A stretch of 64,000 nucleotides of DNA from Fidelibacterota bacterium 408169 (GCA_002256485.1 NNSG01000004.1:124001-188000); one strand, 5' to 3'; shown: positions 37,525-47,598, counted from the first letter of the stretch. Numbers and translations: made by a program. Notes: generated from the sequence alone by a model not told the origin.

Positions 37525-38081
37525 TAGCCCTCGAAATTCGGCAATAATAATTTATCCTGATCTGCCAAATCCGGAAAATTGAGATCTCGATTGGAAAGTA
37601 TAAGTTTATCAATTGGCCATTGAATATTTGCAGTTGGATCATTCCAGCGAATTCCATATTCATCATCTGGGTAATATTTTTCTGTACATTTATATTGAAA
37701 TATGGCTTCGTCAGATACAACGCAAAATCCATGGGCAAACCCCGGTGGAATATATAAGGCAATGTGATCTTTATCGTTGAGAGTCATAGCAAAGGGTTTT
37801 CCAAATGTGGGTGATCCCTTCCGAATATCCAACGCCACATCAAACACTTCTCCCAAAGTGCATCGGACTAATTTTCCCTGACCGTGAAGTAGCTGATAAT
37901 GCAATCCTCGCAATACACCTCGTTTTGATTTGGATTGGTTATCCTGAACAAACGCTAATTTTAAGTCTGCTTTTTTAAAATATTCAGATCGGTAACTTTC
38001 GAAAAAATAACCTCTGTCATCACCATGAACATGTGGTTCAACAATCATTAATCCCGGGAACTCTGTTTTCATAATTTTCAT
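37524..38081 (-). CDS. rfbC: dTDP-4-dehydrorhamnose 3,5-epimerase
   Basis: RfbC is a cupin-fold epimerase of dTDP-L-rhamnose synthesis. Typical blocks are PGLMIVEPHVHGDDRGYFFE, the catalytic His in GVLRGLHYQLLHGQGKLVR, and YIPPGFAHGFCVVSDEAIF. The length of 185 residues is normal. It lies 2 bases after ugd and overlaps rfbB. Without rfbD nearby the end product is not certain. Confidence 0.95.
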   Translation of the reverse strand: MKIMKTEFPGLMIVEPHVHGDDRGYFFESYRSEYFKKADLKLAFVQDNQSKSKRGVLRGLHYQLLHGQGKLVRCTLGEVFDVALDIRKGSPTFGKPFAMTLNDKDHIALYIPPGFAHGFCVVSDEAIFQYKCTEKYYPDDEYGIRWNDPTANIQWPIDKLILSNRDLNFPDLADQDKLLLPNFEG

Positions 38082-38083
38082 TC

Positions 38084-39391
38084 TTATTTTCGACCAACAT
38101 TATCATATGTAAATCCATGACGTTCAAGAGTGTCATTGTTTAATATATTTCGACTGTCAAGAATAATAGGAGATTTTACCAACTCTTTTAACTTCGCTAA
38201 ATCCAGTCCTCTAAATTCATTCCATTCAGTCATAATCGCTACACAGTCCGCTTCTTTTACTGCATCTTCCCAAGATTCAAATACATTTATTTGATTGAAT
38301 TTTTTCTTCATATTCGCATTTGCAACAGGATCAAATACATTAACGGTAGCGTTGCTTGCTAGAAGTGATTCTATCATTTCTATAGCGGGCGATTCTCTAA
38401 TGTCATCGGTTTGTGCTTTAAATGCCAACCCAAGCAAAGCGATTGTTTTCCCGGATACATCATTACTCATTAATTTCATTAATTTTGCAACCATTCGTTC
38501 TTTTTGCCTTTTATTTGCCCTGATTGCACCATTGACGACTTCCAGTCCTGATCCCAGTTCATTTGCAGTTGAAATCAACGCTTTGGTATCTTTTGGGAAA
38601 CAGGAACCTCCAAAGCCGGGGCCTGGATGTAAAAACTTGGGGCTGATTCTGCCGTCAACTCCCATTGCTTTTGAAACAACATGTACATCAGCGTCAATTT
38701 CATCACATATATTTGCAATTTCGTTAATATAACTTATTTTCACTGCTAAAAAAGCATTGCTGGCATATTTTATCAATTCAGCTGTTTGAATAGTAGTTTC
38801 AATAATGGGAGTCTCATTGATATATAGCGGTCTGTACACTTCCTTCATCATGTCAATAGCTCTTTGGTTTGATGCACCTATTACCACCCTATCCGGCCAG
38901 AGGAAATCTTTTACAGCTGACCCTTCTCGTAAAAATTCTGGATTTGATACATAATCAAATTTTGTAGATGAATTGGACAATTTTGAAATTTTATCCATGA
39001 TTTGTAACCCGGTACCAATGGGAACGGTACTTTTTGTACAAATGACTTTATAATCATTCAAATTCTCTCCAATCGCCCGGGCTACTTCCAATACAGCTGA
39101 TAAATCCGAAGCTCCATTTTCACCCTCCGGTGTACCAACCGCTATAAATATTACATCAGAATCTTTGATTGCTTTATTTACATTATTAGAGAAAGATAAT
39201 CGACCTGCGTTTACATTTCTAAAGACTATTTCCTTGAGCCCGGGTTCATATATGGGAATTTCACTATTTTTAAGTAGGTTTATTTTATCGGCATCAATAT
39301 CTGCACAAATAACAGCATTACCAAAATCTGCTAAACCTGCTCCACTGACAAGACCGACATATCCGGTTCCTATAACTGCAATTTTTTTCAT
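38084..39391 (-). CDS. ugd: UDP-glucose 6-dehydrogenase
   Basis: This enzyme oxidises UDP-glucose to UDP-glucuronate. The Rossmann start is IAVIGTGYVGLVSGAGLADFG. The catalytic cysteine is in PGFGGSCFPKDTKAL near residue 259. The C-terminal UDP-binding domain shows LLGLAFKAQTDDIRESPA. The sequence resembles UDP-glucose dehydrogenases more than WbpA-type UDP-GlcNAc dehydrogenases, but the distinction is soft. It heads the minus-strand sugar-nucleotide run and lies 59 bases downstream of the vWA-like gene. Confidence 0.94.
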   Translation of the reverse strand: MKKIAVIGTGYVGLVSGAGLADFGNAVICADIDADKINLLKNSEIPIYEPGLKEIVFRNVNAGRLSFSNNVNKAIKDSDVIFIAVGTPEGENGASDLSAVLEVARAIGENLNDYKVICTKSTVPIGTGLQIMDKISKLSNSSTKFDYVSNPEFLREGSAVKDFLWPDRVVIGASNQRAIDMMKEVYRPLYINETPIIETTIQTAELIKYASNAFLAVKISYINEIANICDEIDADVHVVSKAMGVDGRISPKFLHPGPGFGGSCFPKDTKALISTANELGSGLEVVNGAIRANKRQKERMVAKLMKLMSNDVSGKTIALLGLAFKAQTDDIRESPAIEMIESLLASNATVNVFDPVANANMKKKFNQINVFESWEDAVKEADCVAIMTEWNEFRGLDLAKLKELVKSPIILDSRNILNNDTLERHGFTYDNVGRK

Positions 39392-39450
39392 TATACCTTA
39401 ATTAATTGATCTTTAACTTTATATTAATTGACGGAAACTAATTAATAATA

Positions 39451-41550
39451 TCAACTTAATCCAATAAATCTCCGTATATACCATTCTATAGATAGGAGTA
39501 TAACTAATATTATAATTCCTAATGTGTTTTCATTCAATATCACATTCCTAACTACAATTTCTTCATTAAATTTCTGATTAATCTTGTCAATTAATTCTGC
39601 CCGGGACTCCCATACTACATGTTTCCCATTTGTTGTATTTGCAATTTTAATCAATATTTCTTTATTAACTGATACTTGGTTTAATTCAATCTGACTTTCA
39701 TCAATCATAAGTGATCCATTTTGAGTAAAGACTTCATTTTCATTTTGCATTGTAATTTCATATGAATATGATCCAGGTTTACCTGCAAGAAATTTAGTTT
39801 CCCATTGTTCATTTACAGGATTATAAGTTAATTCGTATGTTATTGGAGAATCTTCTTTATTTAACAATGTGATGTAACCTGTAAATGTAAAAATTTCTTT
39901 TGCATCTTTTTTAAAATGTGATCCCATAATATGCACTTCTTCACCCTGTTGAAACACATCTTTATTCACTCTAAAATAGAGCTCATTTTCTCCACTCGTA
40001 CGTAAAAACCATGATAATAAATTATTTATTAATTCATCACTGATATCTTCATGATCTGTTTCCGTCATTTTATAAAAGAGTGTTGAAAAATCCGAAGAAG
40101 TCCATATACCAGATCTTAATCCTTCAACTTCACCTGATACTAATAGTGGAATTGATGAATTATCATAATAAGCTAGTGAGGAAATATTACTCTCTGGCTC
40201 TAAATATAATTTTGGTTTCAGCGGTGGATAGATATTTTCAAATCTAGTCCGATCAAATCCATCGGTGGAAAAGTATTTTACGATATTATTCTCTTCAGCC
40301 CAATACCATTGTTTTCTTTTATTATCATTAAATGTTACTTGGGAATTCTTTACATGAAAAAAGGGATACATCGATTCTGTTGCTTTCTTTTCTGTATTTG
40401 GTCCGGCAAATAAAAAGATTGATGATTTCTGGGAAACAATTTTTTTAGCCAAAATCTGTTTCCATCTTTTTGAAATTGGAATCAATGGAAAATTATCAAA
40501 AACAATTAATTCATATGGAGTTGACCAGAATTCATTTATTGATGGAATAAATTTATCATCGTTTTGAATATAATGGTCTAATTCAACCCTAGGAATTTTT
40601 CTAATGATTTTCTTTAGGGGCGCTGTATTAAAATTGGGTGCACCTGTTATTAATGCTAATTTATACTTATCCTTGAGAACTGATATTTGAAATGGTTGGC
40701 TATTATTATTTATATTAATCTCATCAGCTAAAACAGATGTTTTTACTATATAATTGTTTTCCCCTAATGTTTGTGGAGTAATTCTGAATTTTGCATTAGC
40801 TAAAGAACCCTCTCCTTGCAATTGTATATATTTTGATCCTAAAAGTTTTTTCCCTTTATATAATAAAATATTTATTCGATCATTAATTTTACCATGAGAA
40901 GACAAGGTAATGTTAATATCCATTTCTTCCCCTTTAATTATTACTGTTGGAGCTTCAACAGCTTGTATAGCTATATCCACTAAGGGAATCGTATCACCTA
41001 CACCAACTGTATATATAGGGATTAATAATTCTTTAAGTTGATTATGCGTTTGATCTCCTTTAGTAATTTGCCCATCGGTAATTATTATTGCTCCAGCCAA
41101 TTCTGATTCTGAATCTTTTATATGATCAAAAACCTTACCTAAATCAGTTGCTTCACCATTAAGAAAAAAAGATGTTTCATCTGCAGTGTACACTCTATGA
41201 TCAAAATAAAAATTTTGTGTTTCTGTATTTTTGTTTACAGCTGCAGAAAATAATGAATTCACATTATCGATATAGGAATTTGGAGAAAGAGCCTGATGGT
41301 AACCCATGCTCACTGATCTATCTGCATATATATTCCATCGTAATGGATATTGATAATGATCCTTCCAGGAAAATTTTGGTGACAGCAGCATGAATAACAA
41401 TACCATAAAAACACACATTCTTATTCCAATCAAACCCAAAAGCTTTTGTTCTTCCTTTATCGAAATAATAATCCATATCAGGGTAAGTATTGTGGCAATT
41501 AATAAAAGCCAAAACCAGCCATCCGTTTGCTTTAGAAACTCTAATGCCAC
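39451..41550 (-). CDS. Large membrane protein with vWA-like domain
   Basis: This 699-residue protein has two N-terminal helices (about 14-30 and 38-59), a large extracytoplasmic part and one C-terminal helix (LGIIILVILLSIEWYI). Residues 73-185 look like a von Willebrand factor A fold with an intact metal site: DRSVS (in YADRSVSMGY), later AIIITDGQITKGD and PIYTVGVGD. Beta-sandwich-like segments and a glutamine-amidotransferase-like stretch follow. Proteins of this architecture accompany aerotolerance/Bat-type genes in FCB genomes, but the function is unknown. It starts 3 bases after tsaD. Confidence 0.75.
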   Translation of the reverse strand: MALEFLKQTDGWFWLLLIATILTLIWIIISIKEEQKLLGLIGIRMCVFMVLLFMLLSPKFSWKDHYQYPLRWNIYADRSVSMGYHQALSPNSYIDNVNSLFSAAVNKNTETQNFYFDHRVYTADETSFFLNGEATDLGKVFDHIKDSESELAGAIIITDGQITKGDQTHNQLKELLIPIYTVGVGDTIPLVDIAIQAVEAPTVIIKGEEMDINITLSSHGKINDRINILLYKGKKLLGSKYIQLQGEGSLANAKFRITPQTLGENNYIVKTSVLADEININNNSQPFQISVLKDKYKLALITGAPNFNTAPLKKIIRKIPRVELDHYIQNDDKFIPSINEFWSTPYELIVFDNFPLIPISKRWKQILAKKIVSQKSSIFLFAGPNTEKKATESMYPFFHVKNSQVTFNDNKRKQWYWAEENNIVKYFSTDGFDRTRFENIYPPLKPKLYLEPESNISSLAYYDNSSIPLLVSGEVEGLRSGIWTSSDFSTLFYKMTETDHEDISDELINNLLSWFLRTSGENELYFRVNKDVFQQGEEVHIMGSHFKKDAKEIFTFTGYITLLNKEDSPITYELTYNPVNEQWETKFLAGKPGSYSYEITMQNENEVFTQNGSLMIDESQIELNQVSVNKEILIKIANTTNGKHVVWESRAELIDKINQKFNEEIVVRNVILNENTLGIIILVILLSIEWYIRRFIGLS

Positions 41551-41553
41551 GTA

Positions 41554-42543
41554 TTATGCCAATTTTAAATTGGGGTTAATATCGAAATCCATGGGTGAGG
41601 AAACGCCCATATTTAGATAAAGTTCACCCAGATATGCCACCATGGCAGCATTATCAGTACATAAAGATAAATCAGGATACAAAACACGAGTATTGGTTAG
41701 TGCTTTATTTACAGTTTTTCTTAATGATTTATTGGCGGCCACCCCTCCAGCTATAACGCATGTCTTAACATTTACTTTTTCTACTGCCTGGTTTAGTTTA
41801 CCCACTAAAACATCAATGATAGCCTGTTGATAACTGGCAGCAATATCTTCCAGTTTAACATTATCTTCTTCTTTGTTTGAATCCATAAAGTACAATAATG
41901 CTGTTTTTAATCCACTGAAACTGAATTCCAGCATTTTATCATTTAAAAATGCTCTGGGAAAATCTACAGCACGCTGATTTCCGTTTTTTCCTAGATTTTC
42001 AATTTCAGGACCTCCCGGATATCCTAATCCCAGGATTCGTGCCCCTTTATCGAATGCTTCTCCGGCAGCATCATCTCTGGTAGTACCTAATAAAGTATAG
42101 TTATTCATTTCGTTTACTAACCATAACTGGGTATGACCACCAGAAACGAGTAAACAAACAAAAGGGAAGTCTAATTCCGGATCTGCAAGAAAATTTGCGA
42201 AAATATGTGCTTCCAAATGATTGATTCCTATAATGGGTTTTTGCAATCCTTGTGCTAACCCTTTCGAAAAACATACACCGGATAATAATGTGCCAGCTAG
42301 ACCTGGACCCCTTGTAACCGCAATACCCTCTATATCCTGCTTATGTATATTTGCTTCTTCAAGTGCTTCGTCTACAATAGAATTCAATAAAAGTTCATGC
42401 TCTCGCGATGCTAATTCAGGTACAACACCACCAAATTTTGAGTGAATTACTTGGGAACTAACTACCGTTGATAAAATCTCATTGCTTGAACAAATGGCTG
42501 CTGCAGTTTCGTCACATGACGACTCAACACCTAAAACAATCAA
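41554..42543 (-). CDS. tsaD: tRNA N6-adenosine threonylcarbamoyltransferase
   Basis: TsaD transfers threonylcarbamoyl to A37 of ANN-decoding tRNAs, working with TsaB and TsaE, which are not in the window. The metal-binding His pair is H109 and H113 (GINHLEAHIFA). Other marks are GVESSCDETAAA at the ASKHA phosphate loop, PELASREHE, VSGGHTQLW, DDAAGEAFDKGARILGLGYPGG and CVIAGGVAANKSLR. The length of 329 residues is normal. It overlaps the YbbR-like gene by 4 bases. Confidence 0.97.
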   Translation of the reverse strand: MIVLGVESSCDETAAAICSSNEILSTVVSSQVIHSKFGGVVPELASREHELLLNSIVDEALEEANIHKQDIEGIAVTRGPGLAGTLLSGVCFSKGLAQGLQKPIIGINHLEAHIFANFLADPELDFPFVCLLVSGGHTQLWLVNEMNNYTLLGTTRDDAAGEAFDKGARILGLGYPGGPEIENLGKNGNQRAVDFPRAFLNDKMLEFSFSGLKTALLYFMDSNKEEDNVKLEDIAASYQQAIIDVLVGKLNQAVEKVNVKTCVIAGGVAANKSLRKTVNKALTNTRVLYPDLSLCTDNAAMVAYLGELYLNMGVSSPMDFDINPNLKLA

Positions 42544-43526
42544 TTTTTATCCTTTGTTACAACCAATTCCAAGTTTCGGGGTGAAAGGTCTTGCCAATCA
42601 AGTATGTCTTCAGGAACATTGACAGTCGGCTCATAATAATTTTTTCCGGAAATCCATTGTTTTGCAAAATCAATTGTTACAATAATATCTTCAGGATTTA
42701 TTTCTGCAATACGATCAACACCACCCACAACTGTCAATGCAACAGTTGTTGGGTTTACAAATAAGCGCAGGTTAGGCAATTCATTTATTACTTTTACAGG
42801 AATCTCACTTATAATTCGCTCACTGACGGGTTCTACATTTTGAAAAATTTTGATAGATGTTTGTGAAAATTCAATTAATGATCGTGTTTTTTTATCGACG
42901 TTTAAATTAGCATTTAAATCGAATTCCTGTAATAGAAATGTATCTTTTATAGTTGTAATATATTTCATTTTTTGAATGACTTCCTTCGGGCCAGCTGCTT
43001 GAATGGAATCAGGGTGGATATTCAGCTTACCAACTAATGTATATCCCGGGGAAGCATCTATATATACTGGTGCAATAACTGGGAGCATTTCCACCATATA
43101 TTGATCTAAACTGATATGGATGGAATCAGGTAAAACTACTTCAATGAATTCCAAATCATAAGATGGGGGAATGACTACTTTTTGGGGATATCGTTCGTAA
43201 TATTCATTGAGGTAAAAGTCATATTCTTCTGATATTCGATCCAAGTCGATAACTAACTTAAAGTCGGAAATAAAATTTTTGAGGAGTAGTGTCTTAAAAA
43301 GAACTCTTCCAGGACCTTTTAATCGAACCTGGGCATATTCAGGTACTTCTTTTTTGTGGGCTTTTTGGGCACTCAAATTACGTGCTTCTATGGGCATATC
43401 AATGATCATGGAATAATCATTTTCACTGACGACAAACACCCATAAGAGCAGTGCCAGACCAACTGCGCCAAACCTCATGCCCAACGATTGCCAGTTGAGA
43501 TAGTTTTGCAGTTGGTTTTTGCTCAT
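42540..43526 (-). CDS. YbbR-like domain protein (CdaR-like)
   Basis: This membrane-anchored periplasmic protein has one N-terminal helix (about 18-33, VGLALLLWVFVVSEND) followed by YbbR-type repeats: the MIIDMPIEARNLSAQ region, VIAPVYIDASPGYTLVG and SEIPVKVINELPNLR. In Firmicutes YbbR (CdaR) regulates the diadenylate cyclase CdaA. No cdaA is present here, so the partner is unknown. It is placed between rpsA (29 bases upstream) and tsaD. Confidence 0.85.
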   Translation of the reverse strand: MSKNQLQNYLNWQSLGMRFGAVGLALLLWVFVVSENDYSMIIDMPIEARNLSAQKAHKKEVPEYAQVRLKGPGRVLFKTLLLKNFISDFKLVIDLDRISEEYDFYLNEYYERYPQKVVIPPSYDLEFIEVVLPDSIHISLDQYMVEMLPVIAPVYIDASPGYTLVGKLNIHPDSIQAAGPKEVIQKMKYITTIKDTFLLQEFDLNANLNVDKKTRSLIEFSQTSIKIFQNVEPVSERIISEIPVKVINELPNLRLFVNPTTVALTVVGGVDRIAEINPEDIIVTIDFAKQWISGKNYYEPTVNVPEDILDWQDLSPRNLELVVTKDKN

Positions 43527-43555
43527 TATATCATCGCAGTTTTAGGGAGATATCC

Positions 43556-45472
43556 TTATTCTTCTGCGTCTGTTTTTTCTTCGCTTATTTCTTTTTGAAG
43601 TTCTTCAGGAATATTAATTTTTTCTGAAGCAGGTACATCTTGATCCTTTAGGAAATCTTTTACAGAATCTTTCGTTGCTTTCTCACCTCCTTCTGAAAAT
43701 TTTTCAGAAAAGAGAATGATTTTTTTATCATCAGGTTTGACTTCCATTACATTACCAGAGACAGTGTCACCCGGGTTTAGTTTTGAAGCGACTTCTTTGC
43801 GTTGTTTTTTTGGTTTTTTCCCAAATGGAATTATTCCCTCTACATCCATATCTAATTTTAAGATAATACCTTTATCTAAAACTCGAATAATGTCTCCACT
43901 GACTTCTTTACCGGTTTCGTAAAATTTTACAATCGACGGCCATGGATCATCTATCATTTGCTTCAAGCCAAGTGAAATACGACGATTATCTCTCGAAATT
44001 TCTAATACCTTTATTTCAACTTCTTGACCTTTTTCCAAAATTTCTTTTGGATGCCTAATTACGTTTGTCCATGAAATATCAGAAACATGGATTAAACCAT
44101 CTATACCTGATTCCAATTCAACAAAAGCTCCAAACTGTGTAAGGTTGTTAATGACACCTTTATGGGTTGAACCAATTACATATTTCTCTTCTATTTCATC
44201 CCAGGGATCCGGTTGGAGTTGTTTAACACCTAAACTAATTTTACGATCATCAGAATCAATAGAAAGAACCATTGCATCCACTGCATCGCCTAACTTATAC
44301 AACTCATTGGGATTGCGAATGTGGCGTGTCCACGACATTTCTGACACGTGAATTAATCCCTCCACGCCTGGCTCTAATTCCACAAATGAACCATAATTTG
44401 TCATACTTACAATTTTTCCTTTAACAGTGGAATGGACAGGATAGTTTATCTCAACATCTTCCCATGGGTGGGGTGTTAATTGTTTCAATCCAAGAGAAAC
44501 ACGTTGTTTTTCCTGATCAAAATCAATGATTTTAACTGTGAGCGCATCATCAACGCCAACCACTTCAGACGGGTGGTTCACACGACCCCAGGATAAATCG
44601 GTAATATGCAGCAATCCATCCACACCGCCGAGATCTATGAAAACACCGAAATCTGTAATATTTTTGACGCGGCCTTCCAATACAGTCCCTATTTCCATTT
44701 CACTTAATAATGCATCACGTTGTTCTTTTAGACTTTCTTCCAGAATAACTTTATGAGACACTACAATATTTTTACGTGCTTCGTTCAGTTTTACAATTCG
44801 CACTTCAATTTCTGTATCCAATAATGTATCAAAATCCTTGATTGGCCTCACATCTATCTGCGAACCGGGTAAAAATCCTTGGATTCCTTCCAGATCTACA
44901 ACCATGCCCCCTTTTATGCGTCTAGTTATTTTACAACTAAATGTAGTTTGATTTTCAAAAATCTCTCTTAAATTTTGCCAGCGACGCATGAAATCAGCTT
45001 TTTCCTTGGAAAGAACCATATTGCCGCGACGGTCTTCGAGCCGTTCTAAATAAATATCAATTTGATCACCTATTTTCGGTAATGATTCAACAGTGAATTC
45101 TGCTCTATCGATCATCCCTTCAGATTTAAAACCAATATCAATAAGTATAACATGGTCATTCATACCAATCACACGGCCTTTTATGACTTGGTTTTCAGAT
45201 ATTTCAGCTAATGAATTTTCATACTTACCTTTTAATTCATCTGTAATATCTTCATTAATTTCAGCTTCTTCAATTTCCCTTCGGGTAATTGTGCGTATAT
45301 TGCTGAATAAATCAGGGTCTAAATAATTTTCACTTTTGTCTGGTTTTCCGTTTGATGTTGGTTCGACCTCAGGTGTTTCCTCCACAGCTGATTCTTCTTC
45401 AACTATGTCAACACTGGCGTCTTCTACTAGTGTTTCAGACGTCTGTTCTTGGGTCAGTTCTTCGTTTGTCAT
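43556..45472 (-). CDS. rpsA: 30S ribosomal protein S1
   Basis: S1 brings mRNA to the 30S subunit. Six S1 RNA-binding repeats are visible, starting near residues 95 (IKGRVIGMNDHVILIDIGFK), 180, 265 (LEGRVKNITDFGVFIDLGG), 350 (VKGKIVSMTNYGSFVELEPG), 437 (HKGVINNLTQFGAFVELESG) and 525. An acidic N-terminal extension of about 50 residues (rich in Glu, Val and Ser) and an acidic C-terminus frame them. The length of 638 residues is somewhat above Escherichia coli S1. It follows cmk by 18 bases, the classic cmk-rpsA arrangement. Confidence 0.97.
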   Translation of the reverse strand: MTNEELTQEQTSETLVEDASVDIVEEESAVEETPEVEPTSNGKPDKSENYLDPDLFSNIRTITRREIEEAEINEDITDELKGKYENSLAEISENQVIKGRVIGMNDHVILIDIGFKSEGMIDRAEFTVESLPKIGDQIDIYLERLEDRRGNMVLSKEKADFMRRWQNLREIFENQTTFSCKITRRIKGGMVVDLEGIQGFLPGSQIDVRPIKDFDTLLDTEIEVRIVKLNEARKNIVVSHKVILEESLKEQRDALLSEMEIGTVLEGRVKNITDFGVFIDLGGVDGLLHITDLSWGRVNHPSEVVGVDDALTVKIIDFDQEKQRVSLGLKQLTPHPWEDVEINYPVHSTVKGKIVSMTNYGSFVELEPGVEGLIHVSEMSWTRHIRNPNELYKLGDAVDAMVLSIDSDDRKISLGVKQLQPDPWDEIEEKYVIGSTHKGVINNLTQFGAFVELESGIDGLIHVSDISWTNVIRHPKEILEKGQEVEIKVLEISRDNRRISLGLKQMIDDPWPSIVKFYETGKEVSGDIIRVLDKGIILKLDMDVEGIIPFGKKPKKQRKEVASKLNPGDTVSGNVMEVKPDDKKIILFSEKFSEGGEKATKDSVKDFLKDQDVPASEKINIPEELQKEISEEKTDAEE

Positions 45473-45490
45473 ATTGTTATTATTTCCTGT

Positions 45491-46156
45491 TTATTTTGTT
45501 TTTTGTTTGTTCACAATTTCAATTATTTTTGATACTTGTCCATCAATAGTCAAATTTGTTGTATTAATGTCTATAGCATCCTCTGCTTTCTTCAATGGTG
45601 AAATTTCTCTTGATGAATCATATTCATCTCGTCGAATAATATCCTCTTTCAATTCCTGGATTGATTTTTCTTCGCCCAAGGCTAACAAGTCTCGTTGTCT
45701 TCGTTCTGCTCTCACTGCAGAATCAGCAGATAAATAAAACTTATATTCCGCATTTGGAAATACAACAGTACCAATATCTCTACCTTCCATTACACAATCC
45801 GTTTTGGAAGAAATATTCCGCTGCATTTTCACCATTGCTTCCCGGACATTTTTTAATGCACTTACTGCACTAACGTTTTCTGTAACCTTTCCAGATCGAA
45901 TATCATCAGAAACATCAAGATTGTTCATCATAATCTGCAGTTTTCCATTTTTGTCTCGTAAATCAATGCTAATATTCTCCAACAGATCATTTATCTGTTC
46001 CGTATTGGAAACATGAATTCCGGCATTTATCATGGCAAGTGTTACACATCTGTACATTGCACCTGTATCAAGATATGTAAATCCCAATTTTTCAGCAACA
46101 ATTTTAGCAGTTGTACTTTTGCCCGAAGCAGCAGGTCCGTCAATAGCGATTATCAT
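45491..46156 (-). CDS. cmk: Cytidylate kinase
   Basis: Cmk phosphorylates CMP and dCMP. The P-loop IIAIDGPAASGKSTTAKIVA opens the protein. YLDTGAMYRCVTLAMI and the NMP-binding MEGRDIGTVVFPNAEYKFYL follow, and RRDEYDSSREISPLKKAEDAI is the typical lid and end region. The 221 residues fit the family. It is directly upstream of rpsA. Confidence 0.96.
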   Translation of the reverse strand: MIIAIDGPAASGKSTTAKIVAEKLGFTYLDTGAMYRCVTLAMINAGIHVSNTEQINDLLENISIDLRDKNGKLQIMMNNLDVSDDIRSGKVTENVSAVSALKNVREAMVKMQRNISSKTDCVMEGRDIGTVVFPNAEYKFYLSADSAVRAERRQRDLLALGEEKSIQELKEDIIRRDEYDSSREISPLKKAEDAIDINTTNLTIDGQVSKIIEIVNKQKTK

Positions 46157-46243
46157 CTAATTACCTTCTCAAAAAGCCGACGAATTTACAGTTATTGAGT
46201 ATTTAATACTATAATTATAGTCATTTAGTTTAAAGTAATGCAT

Positions 46244-46945
46244 TTACAATTTTCGGAGATTATTCACTTCATCTTTGGTCAATTTACGCCATTTTCCCAT
46301 TTGAACTCCCCGAAGATTAATGGGGCCATAGCTAATTCTTTTCAATGAATATATTTTTCTCTTTAATACAGCCATAATTCGTCTGATTTCTCTATTTTTT
46401 CCTTGACGTAATTCTAATCGTACTATGACTCTTTTTTTATTAACTTTTTGTTGTAGAACTTTGGCTTGACCTTTTTGTCGATGACCGATAAAAATACCAC
46501 GTTGTATTTTTATTATTTCGGGTTTTTCCAAAATACGATCAACTTCTAATTCATAAACACGTGGAATTTTATTCTTTGGCAGCATTAGTTCTTGGGCCAA
46601 GGTTCCATCATTCGTTAATAATAAAACACCTGTGGAATTTCTATCAAGCCTACCAACGGTAAATAACCTTGGTTTTTTTGGTACCAATTCCATGACAGTT
46701 TTCCGGCCTTGCGGATCATTCTGTGTTGTAATAAAACCTTTCGGTTTATTGAGGATTATGACCCAAATATTTTTTTCAATTGTGACCCGTTTTCCATCAA
46801 AAATAACATCATCCTCTTCGCTTACATTGTACGCAGGATCTGTCTGTAAAATACCATTTACAGTAGTTGTAGCAGCTAGAATTAGTTTATCTGCCTCTCT
46901 GCGGGAAGCCACTCCTCCCATGGCAAGAAATTTATTTAATCGCAT
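46244..46945 (-). CDS. RluB/RsuA-type pseudouridine synthase
   Basis: This is a 16S or 23S rRNA pseudouridine synthase with an N-terminal S4 RNA-binding domain (MRLNKFLAMGGVASRREADK). Its catalytic domain carries the active-site Asp in FTVGRLDRNSTGVLLLTNDG. Later blocks PRVYELEVDR and RQGKNREIRRIMAVL support the RluB/RluE/RsuA clade. Proximity to scpB and scpA matches the common scpA-scpB-rluB order and favours RluB. Target site assignment is inference. Confidence 0.93.
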   Translation of the reverse strand: MRLNKFLAMGGVASRREADKLILAATTTVNGILQTDPAYNVSEEDDVIFDGKRVTIEKNIWVIILNKPKGFITTQNDPQGRKTVMELVPKKPRLFTVGRLDRNSTGVLLLTNDGTLAQELMLPKNKIPRVYELEVDRILEKPEIIKIQRGIFIGHRQKGQAKVLQQKVNKKRVIVRLELRQGKNREIRRIMAVLKRKIYSLKRISYGPINLRGVQMGKWRKLTKDEVNNLRKL

Positions 46946-46980
46946 AAAATGCTAATGTATGAAGTGAGAAATGAAAAATA

Positions 46981-47598
46981 TTAGGCTGAAGGGCTTTCAG
47001 CGGGCTGGTCTATTTCGGGCGATGGTTGGACCGGTTCTCGAATAAAAGCATCCAATTGGTCATCCGCATCGCTTTCTGTTAATTCAATAATTTCTTTCAA
47101 TTTTGGCATATCAGCAATTCGATTTAATCCAAAATATTCCAAAAATATATCTGTTGTAGCATAGAGTAATGGCCGTCCTGGGCCTTCATCGCGACCTTTA
47201 ATTTTAATTAAATTTCTCTCTATGATTGTTTTCAATACACCTGAGCAATCGACACCGCGAATCGCTTCAATATCAAAGCGATTGACCGGTTGTTTGTAGG
47301 CAATGATTGCCAATGTTTCCAGTGCAGCTTGTGATAAAGTTAATTTTCCTGATTTGCTTAATAATCGTCGTACCCACGTTTCATATTCTACACGGGTTGT
47401 GATTTGATACCCACCAGCTATTTCCTGAATTTCTAAAGGCCGGTTTTCTTCAAAGAACTTATCCTGTAATTCTGGAATGAGATTAATTAATTGTGGTGCA
47501 TCTTTCAAAAATACAAGATTTACCCTTGATTGAGTTAATGGTTCTGAAGATGCAAAAAGCAATGCTTCTAAAATGTGTAATTGTTCCTTACGAGTCAT
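46981..47598 (-). CDS. scpB: Segregation and condensation protein B
   Basis: ScpB is a winged-helix partner of ScpA and SMC in chromosome condensation. Two winged-helix domains are evident, with the family core SKSGKLTLSQAALETLAIIAYKQPVNRFDIEAIRGVDCSG and GRPLLYATTDIFLEYFGL. The last 25 residues form an acidic, Pro-rich tail. It begins one base after the scpA stop. No smc gene is in the window. Confidence 0.95.
   Translation of the reverse strand: MTRKEQLHILEALLFASSEPLTQSRVNLVFLKDAPQLINLIPELQDKFFEENRPLEIQEIAGGYQITTRVEYETWVRRLLSKSGKLTLSQAALETLAIIAYKQPVNRFDIEAIRGVDCSGVLKTIIERNLIKIKGRDEGPGRPLLYATTDIFLEYFGLNRIADMPKLKEIIELTESDADDQLDAFIREPVQPSPEIDQPAESPSA

Noticed and set aside
41172-45737. Numerous plus-strand ORFs of 60-145 aa across the vWA, tsaD, rpsA and cmk genes
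   Set aside because: They are antisense shadows of clearly identified minus-strand genes and lack family-like composition.
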